A stretch of 45,443 nt of DNA, from the NCBI GenBank assembly GCA_050010115.1, contig JBEKLQ010000021.1, positions 1 to 45,443 of the forward strand. Direction: 5' to 3'. This stretch comes from JAKACA01 sp050010115. GTDB taxonomy: Bacteria; Actinomycetota; Acidimicrobiia; Acidimicrobiales; Bog-793. This document shows positions 41,516 to 45,443 of this stretch, piece after piece (position 1 is the stretch's first letter; every line of letters starts with the position of its first letter). The notes beneath the pieces were generated by a model. The model searched no databases and had not been told where the DNA came from. It was given only the letters and a program-made list of their open reading frames with translations. Made by a program: the position numbers and the translations under genes.

Positions 41516-41964
41516 TGAAGCTCGTGCTCCGGTCTGACGTCAACGGCCTCGGCAAGCGAGGGGACCTCGTCGACGTTGCCGACGGCTATGCCCGCAACCA
41601 CTTGATCCCTGGTGGCCAGGCGATCGCCGCCACGGCGAAGATCGAAGACCAAGCCAAGGCGATGCGCCGGTCCCGTGACCTGAAGGACGCCAAGGACCGT
41701 GAAGGCGCCGAGAGCGTCGCACGCAAGCTCGTGCCGATGGTGATCAAGATCCCGGCTCGCGCAGGGGCCGAAGGGCGCCTGTTCGGTTCGGTCACGATGC
41801 ACGACATCGTGGACGCTGTTCAGCAGCAGGCCGGTGTGACCTTGGATCGCCGTCGTCTCGTCACCGACGAGGCGATCCGGTCGATCGGCGTCCACGAAGT
41901 GGGGGTTCGCCTTCACTCGGAGGTCGAGTTCAGGATCACCGTCGAGGTAGTGCCGGCAGGATAG
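41515..41964 (+). CDS. rplI: Large ribosomal subunit protein bL9
   Basis: A 149-residue bL9: MKLVLRSDVNGLGKRGDLVDVADGY-type N-terminal domain, a long helix (KAMRRSRDLKDAKDREGAE) and a C-terminal domain (GRLFGSVTMHDIVDAVQQQA). The start is ATG 41515, overlapping the rpsR TGA by one base; a GTG directly before it at 41512 is also in frame. After it, 41965-42250 (286 bp) holds no gene I can support. Confidence 0.96.
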   Translation: MKLVLRSDVNGLGKRGDLVDVADGYARNHLIPGGQAIAATAKIEDQAKAMRRSRDLKDAKDREGAESVARKLVPMVIKIPARAGAEGRLFGSVTMHDIVDAVQQQAGVTLDRRRLVTDEAIRSIGVHEVGVRLHSEVEFRITVEVVPAG

Positions 41965-42250
41965 GAAATGACGGCCGGCATGGACCTCACCCGTGTTGCG
42001 CCGCCACTCGCTTGTGCCGATTTCCCGATGGCCGCTCGCTTCGTCGCGCCCGGACGGCCGCCCGGTGGCGACTCCGGATTGCCCGATCGTCAGCCCCGCA
42101 GGCGGCCCGCAGTGGGTGGCGACACCGGCATCCGCGCCCTGCGGGATGCTCCACAGGATTGCCCACAGGCTGCCCCCTGCCAGCGGCTCGCTATTCCACA
42201 CCTTCTTGCTCTAGCTGCCCCCAGGGCAACCGCGGCATCCTGAGACCCTC

Positions 42251-44230
42251 ATGGCGTCACCACCTTCTGGCTCGAGCGCGTCGGCACGTCGTGGCTCGCG
42301 AATTGCACTGGGTGAGGCTGCCACCCCCCTGTCGGGTCCCACCGGCTCATCGAGCTCCATCAGCCGGATCCCGCCCCATAGTTTCGAGGCGGAGGAGTCA
42401 CTGCTGGGAGCGATGCTGCTCTCGAGAGACGCAATCGCGGTCGCCGTTGAGGAGGTGACGGCCGACGACTTCTACAAGCCGTCCCACGCCCACACGTTCG
42501 CAGCAATCACTTCGCTCTACGCACGGGGCGAACCAGCGGACGCCGTCACCGTCGCCGAGGAGATGCGCCGCCAAGGGACGCTCGAAGCCTCCGGTGGCGC
42601 TTCCACCCTCGTATCGCTGCAGGCCAACACGCCGGCGATCTCCAGCGCCGGGCGCTACGCCCGCATCGTGCAGGAGCACTCCATCCTGCGGCGACTCATC
42701 GGAGTCGCCTACGAGATAGCGGAGATCGGCTACCAGCTCCCGACCGACGTCGACGCAGCGGTCGACCACGCCGAAGCGATGGTGTTCCAGGTGGCCCAGC
42801 GGCGGTCGAGCGATTCGACCCGCTCGCTCAAGGATCTGCTCACGGAGAGCCTCGACCACCTCGAGTACCTCGCCAACCGGGACCAGACGATCACAGGGGT
42901 CGCCACCGGTTATCAGGACCTCGACCACCAGCTGTACGGCTTGCAGCCGTCGAACCTCATCGTCGTCGGTGCCCGGCCGTCGATGGGCAAGACGGCGTTC
43001 GCGCTCGGGCTGGCGGCTCATGCGGCCCGGATCGGCGTGCCCGTTCTGTTCTTCTCCCTGGAGATGAGCCATCTCGAGCTGGCCCAGCGCGTGCTGTGCG
43101 CCGAAGCCCGGGTGGATGCCGGCCGCTTGCGCAACGGCAAGCTCGTCGAGAGCGACTGGTCGAAGATCGCCGGCGCCATCGGCCGCATCGGCACCTCACC
43201 GCTCTACATCGACGACAACCCGAACGTGACGATCATGGACATCCGCGCCAAGGCACGCCGGATGAAGAGCGCCGAAGGGGGGCTGGGGCTCGTGGTGGTC
43301 GACTACCTCCAACTGATGACGGGCCGGACCTCGGCCGAGAACCGCCAGGTCGAGATTTCCGAGATCAGCCGTGGCCTCAAGATCCTCGCACGGGAGCTGC
43401 AGATTCCCGTGTTGGCGCTCAGCCAGCTCTCGCGCAACCTCGAGTCCCGTTCGGACAAGCGGCCGATGCTCGCCGACCTCCGAGAGTGCTTGACCGCCGA
43501 CACCGTCGTCGCTCGTGCGGATTCGAGCGAGGTGACGACGATCGGCGAGCTCGCACGGTCAGGCGAGACGAACGTGCCGGTCTGGTCGCTCGACGGCGAC
43601 TATCAACTCGTTCGCTCGGTGATGGCCCAGGCTTGGTCGACCGGCACGAAGCCGGTCTTCACGGTTCGCCTCGCCAATGGCCGGTCGCTCCGTGCCACCG
43701 CCAACCACCCGCTGCTCACGGTCGAAGGCTGGGCTCAGGTGGGACAGCTCTCGGCCGGCGATCTCGTCGCTGTCGTCAACCAGCCGCTTCCGCGGGAGGC
43801 TGCTCTCCATGATCCCGTTGCTGGCCGCCTCCAGGTGTCCGGGCGGAGCGCTGCGGGCAAGGCGGCGGTTGCGGTCCGGGCGCCGGCTCGCATAGCGGTC
43901 GAGATCCGCATGGTGGCGGCGGCACCGAGTGTCGACTGGGAGCGCATCGAGGAGATCAGCCGCACCGGTGAAGAGGAAGTGTTCGACGCGTATGTGCCGG
44001 GGACGCACAGTTTTGTTGCAAACGGCATGATCGCCCACAACAGCGGTGCCATCGAGCAGGACGCCGATGTCGTGATGTTCGTCTACCGGGACGAGGTGTA
44101 CAACCCGGACTCGAGCGACCGGGGCGTGGCGGAGATCCTCGTCGCCAAGCACCGCAACGGCCCGACGGGTTTGGCCAAGCTCAGTTTCATCAGCAACTAC
44201 GCAAGGTTCGGCGACCTCGCCAAGATGTAA
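42251..44230 (+). CDS. dnaB: Replicative DNA helicase DnaB, intein-containing
   Basis: A 659-residue precursor that should mature to a 474-residue DnaB after excision of a 185-residue intein. The N-terminal domain has RIPPHSFEAEESLLGAMLLS. RecA-like motifs are GARPSMGKTAFALGL (Walker A), FFSLEMSHLELAQR, VVVDYLQLMTG (Walker B) and ISRGLKILARELQIPV. The intein enters after DLRE (residue 412) and leaves at SGAIEQDADVVMFVYRDE. The first 37 residues are low in similarity. The ATG at 42251 has no clear binding site. It follows rplI, the usual arrangement. DciA (10882-11226) is the probable loader. Confidence 0.95.
   Translation: MASPPSGSSASARRGSRIALGEAATPLSGPTGSSSSISRIPPHSFEAEESLLGAMLLSRDAIAVAVEEVTADDFYKPSHAHTFAAITSLYARGEPADAVTVAEEMRRQGTLEASGGASTLVSLQANTPAISSAGRYARIVQEHSILRRLIGVAYEIAEIGYQLPTDVDAAVDHAEAMVFQVAQRRSSDSTRSLKDLLTESLDHLEYLANRDQTITGVATGYQDLDHQLYGLQPSNLIVVGARPSMGKTAFALGLAAHAARIGVPVLFFSLEMSHLELAQRVLCAEARVDAGRLRNGKLVESDWSKIAGAIGRIGTSPLYIDDNPNVTIMDIRAKARRMKSAEGGLGLVVVDYLQLMTGRTSAENRQVEISEISRGLKILARELQIPVLALSQLSRNLESRSDKRPMLADLRECLTADTVVARADSSEVTTIGELARSGETNVPVWSLDGDYQLVRSVMAQAWSTGTKPVFTVRLANGRSLRATANHPLLTVEGWAQVGQLSAGDLVAVVNQPLPREAALHDPVAGRLQVSGRSAAGKAAVAVRAPARIAVEIRMVAAAPSVDWERIEEISRTGEEEVFDAYVPGTHSFVANGMIAHNSGAIEQDADVVMFVYRDEVYNPDSSDRGVAEILVAKHRNGPTGLAKLSFISNYARFGDLAKM
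43487..44041 (+). other. DnaB mini-intein (185 residues, no homing endonuclease domain)
   Basis: It begins with Cys (CLTADTVVARADSSEV, block A) and ends HSFVANGMIAHN followed by Ser (block F/G). Block B is TVRLANGRSLRATANHPLLT, with the catalytic TxxH pattern. Essential residues Cys1, block B His, penultimate His, Asn185 and Ser+1 are all present. About 60 residues between blocks are Ala/Arg-rich with no LAGLIDADG motif, so the endonuclease has been lost or was never present. Splicing joins Glu412 to Ser598. Confidence 0.93.
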
Positions 44231-44810
44231 GGGCCCGAGATGTTAAGCCCGAGACACGAGGACGGATCTCGACGGGGTAGATGCCCGGGTGAGATGCCGT
44301 GGTACTCGATACCCGAACGGGCCTCCTGACGCGACGATGCCCGCCCCGTGAACCGGAACGGGCATCCATCTGTTCAGTTGTCCGCACCCCGAGGGTCGTT
44401 GGGTCTCCGGGGGACTTGAGGCCTCAGATGAGCTTTGTGCGCTCTGGCCGCTGCGCGATGCCCGTACCGGCGCATCACCGCCAACCTCACGTCTGAAGGC
44501 CAACCTCAGTAGGTCGACTACCCCTACGAGGCGTCACCGGGCTTCTGGTCAGCCTGGGGATGCTGGAGGATTCGACTCATGACCGTTGCTGCGAACCTCC
44601 CTCCTGGCTCCACTCTGGGAACCCATCATTTATAACACAGTAAGCGCCCCTACTGTTCCAACTAATCACCCCGTCGTTCCGGCGGCCAGTGAGTGGGCAA
44701 GGCGGCGCCGCTTGAAACCTCACTCGCGCCGCGAAAGTGACGGTCGTCGCCAGAGAACATCAACGCGGCGCGAGTCGGCGGCGCAGGGTCGCTTCTTCGA
44801 GAGCCACCGT
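44231..44810. other. 580-bp intergenic region without a recognised gene
   Basis: Between dnaB and ku. It contains one hairpin (44336-44366) and an AT-richer patch at about 44628-44670. I find no tRNA, known RNA or convincing protein frame; short frames here lack family features. Confidence 0.6.
44336..44366 (+). terminator. Hairpin about 105 bp after dnaB
   Basis: Stem GATGCCCG with CGGGCATC (8 bp), loop 15 bases with an inner CCG/CGG pair. No U-run follows, so it may be a terminator or just a structure. Confidence 0.45.
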
Positions 44811-45443
44811 CTAGGAGGCCTTGCGCCGGCGCGTCGAAGTGGCGGCCTCTTCGCTGGCACTGGCTGGCCGAGCCTGCTCGACCTCGGCGATCGCCGACTC
44901 GAGGTCTGCCCGGCTCATCTTGGACCGGCCGGCAATCTTGAGCTCAGCTGCCCGCTCGAGCAGGTCCGCCTTGGAGCTCGGGGCTGCGTGGACGGCTTGT
45001 GAACGTGAGCCAGCGTCCCCTGATGCCCGCTTGGCTCGAGCCGCTTCGACGCTCGCCCGCAGCGCGTCCATCAGATCGACGACAGGGGCAGGCTCGGCAA
45101 CGGGGCCTGCAGCCGTGACGACCTCGCCGCGGCTCTTCCGCTCGATCAACTCCTCGACGGCCTCCCGGTACGTGTCCTTGTAGGCCTCGGGGTGCCACGG
45201 TGTCGTCATCGACTCGACGAGCAGCTTGGCGGTGTCGAGTTCGCGACCCTGGAACGTGACGTCCTCGCTCGGCAGCGTGTCCAGCTCCCTGGCGGGGTCA
45301 CGGATCTCGTCGTGGAAGAACATCGTCTCGAGTGTCAGCACGCGATCATCGGGCCGGATCGCTACGAGGTGCTCCTTGCCGCGCATCACGAACGTGGCGA
45401 TGCCGACCTTCTGCGTCTCTGCCATGGCCTGGCGCAGGAGCGC
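44811..45443 (-). CDS. ku: Ku DNA end-binding protein, C-terminal part (cut by window edge)
   Basis: Bacterial Ku binds double-strand breaks and recruits ligase LigD for end joining. The visible part covers the late beta-barrel (VGIATFVMRGKEHLVAIRP, then RVLTLETMFFHDEIRDPA) and DTAKLLVESMTTPWHPEAYKD. A linker follows, then a small SAP/Rho_N-like domain (SKADLLERAAELKIAGRSKM) and a basic tail ending STRRRKAS. An ATG at 45425 is internal: the frame continues upstream (ALLRQ before MAETQKVG) off the window. No LigD gene is seen here. Confidence 0.93.
   Translation of the reverse strand, partial: ALLRQAMAETQKVGIATFVMRGKEHLVAIRPDDRVLTLETMFFHDEIRDPARELDTLPSEDVTFQGRELDTAKLLVESMTTPWHPEAYKDTYREAVEELIERKSRGEVVTAAGPVAEPAPVVDLMDALRASVEAARAKRASGDAGSRSQAVHAAPSSKADLLERAAELKIAGRSKMSRADLESAIAEVEQARPASASEEAATSTRRRKAS

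Noticed and set aside
41968..42243. 91-residue frame between rplI and dnaB
   Set aside because: Pro/Ala/Arg-rich translation with no similarity; composition matches noncoding GC-rich DNA.
44336..44366. tRNA-like fold after dnaB
   Set aside because: Only one hairpin is present, with no cloverleaf and no T-loop motif.

Overview
The window is GC-rich actinobacterial chromosome around the replication origin. Gene order is the main evidence. To the left of the origin lie dnaA-dnaN-recF-dciA-gyrB-gyrA-tRNA-Ile. To the right lie rpmH-rnpA-yidD-yidC-khpB-rsmG-parA-parB, then cwlM-trxA-trxB-(degV)-murJ-DUF6049, a CCA-adding enzyme, ino1-padR, a DUF5318 gene and rpsF-ssb-rpsR-rplI-dnaB. The same neighbours occur around mycobacterial oriC. 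A myo-inositol phosphate synthase, a CwlM-like pseudo-amidase, DUF2510 and DUF5318 proteins and Ku all fit Actinomycetota. Absence of many mycobacterial signatures suggests a deep branch such as Acidimicrobiia, but this is inference.

Layout. 65-1216 is a possibly C-terminally broken conserved hypothetical gene. 1326-5897 is an IS630-family insertion sequence with TA flanks, itself split by a 3.4-kb element carrying three overlapping tyrosine recombinases (recombinase-in-trio, RIT) with 41-bp perfect terminal inverted repeats. 5946-6022 is tRNA-Ile(GAT). 6210-15138 is the leftward replication operon region, with oriC at about 13454-13692 between dnaN and dnaA. 15585-22495 is the rightward ribosomal/RNase P/membrane-insertion/segregation cluster, including two parS-like repeats exactly 100 bp apart and a small LAGLIDADG-type gene just before parA. 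22559-30214 is a leftward envelope/redox cluster. 30273-34961 is rightward: HDAC-like deacetylase, CCA-adding enzyme, GGDEF/EAL protein. 35009-36857 is leftward padR-ino1 with a perfect palindromic operator. 36971-44230 is rightward: DUF2510-CPBP membrane protease, DUF5318, panB, rpsF-ssb-rpsR-rplI and an intein-split dnaB. 44811-45443 is the C-terminal part of Ku, cut by the window edge.

How the genes work together. DnaA, DciA, DnaB, DnaN, SSB and gyrase form an initiation/elongation set. ParA/ParB/parS segregate the origin. YidC/YidD/KhpB handle membrane protein insertion and RNA binding. MurJ and the pseudo-amidase CwlM regulate peptidoglycan precursor supply. Thioredoxin and thioredoxin reductase give redox support. 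The most notable observations are: atypical residues in the quinolone-binding regions of both gyrase subunits; a stand-alone LAGLIDADG protein at the parS/parA boundary; two parS-like sites with half-sites pulled apart by 13 bp; a nested RIT-in-IS630 structure whose removal would restore the transposase frame; a CTG-started recF; and an endonuclease-less DnaB mini-intein.
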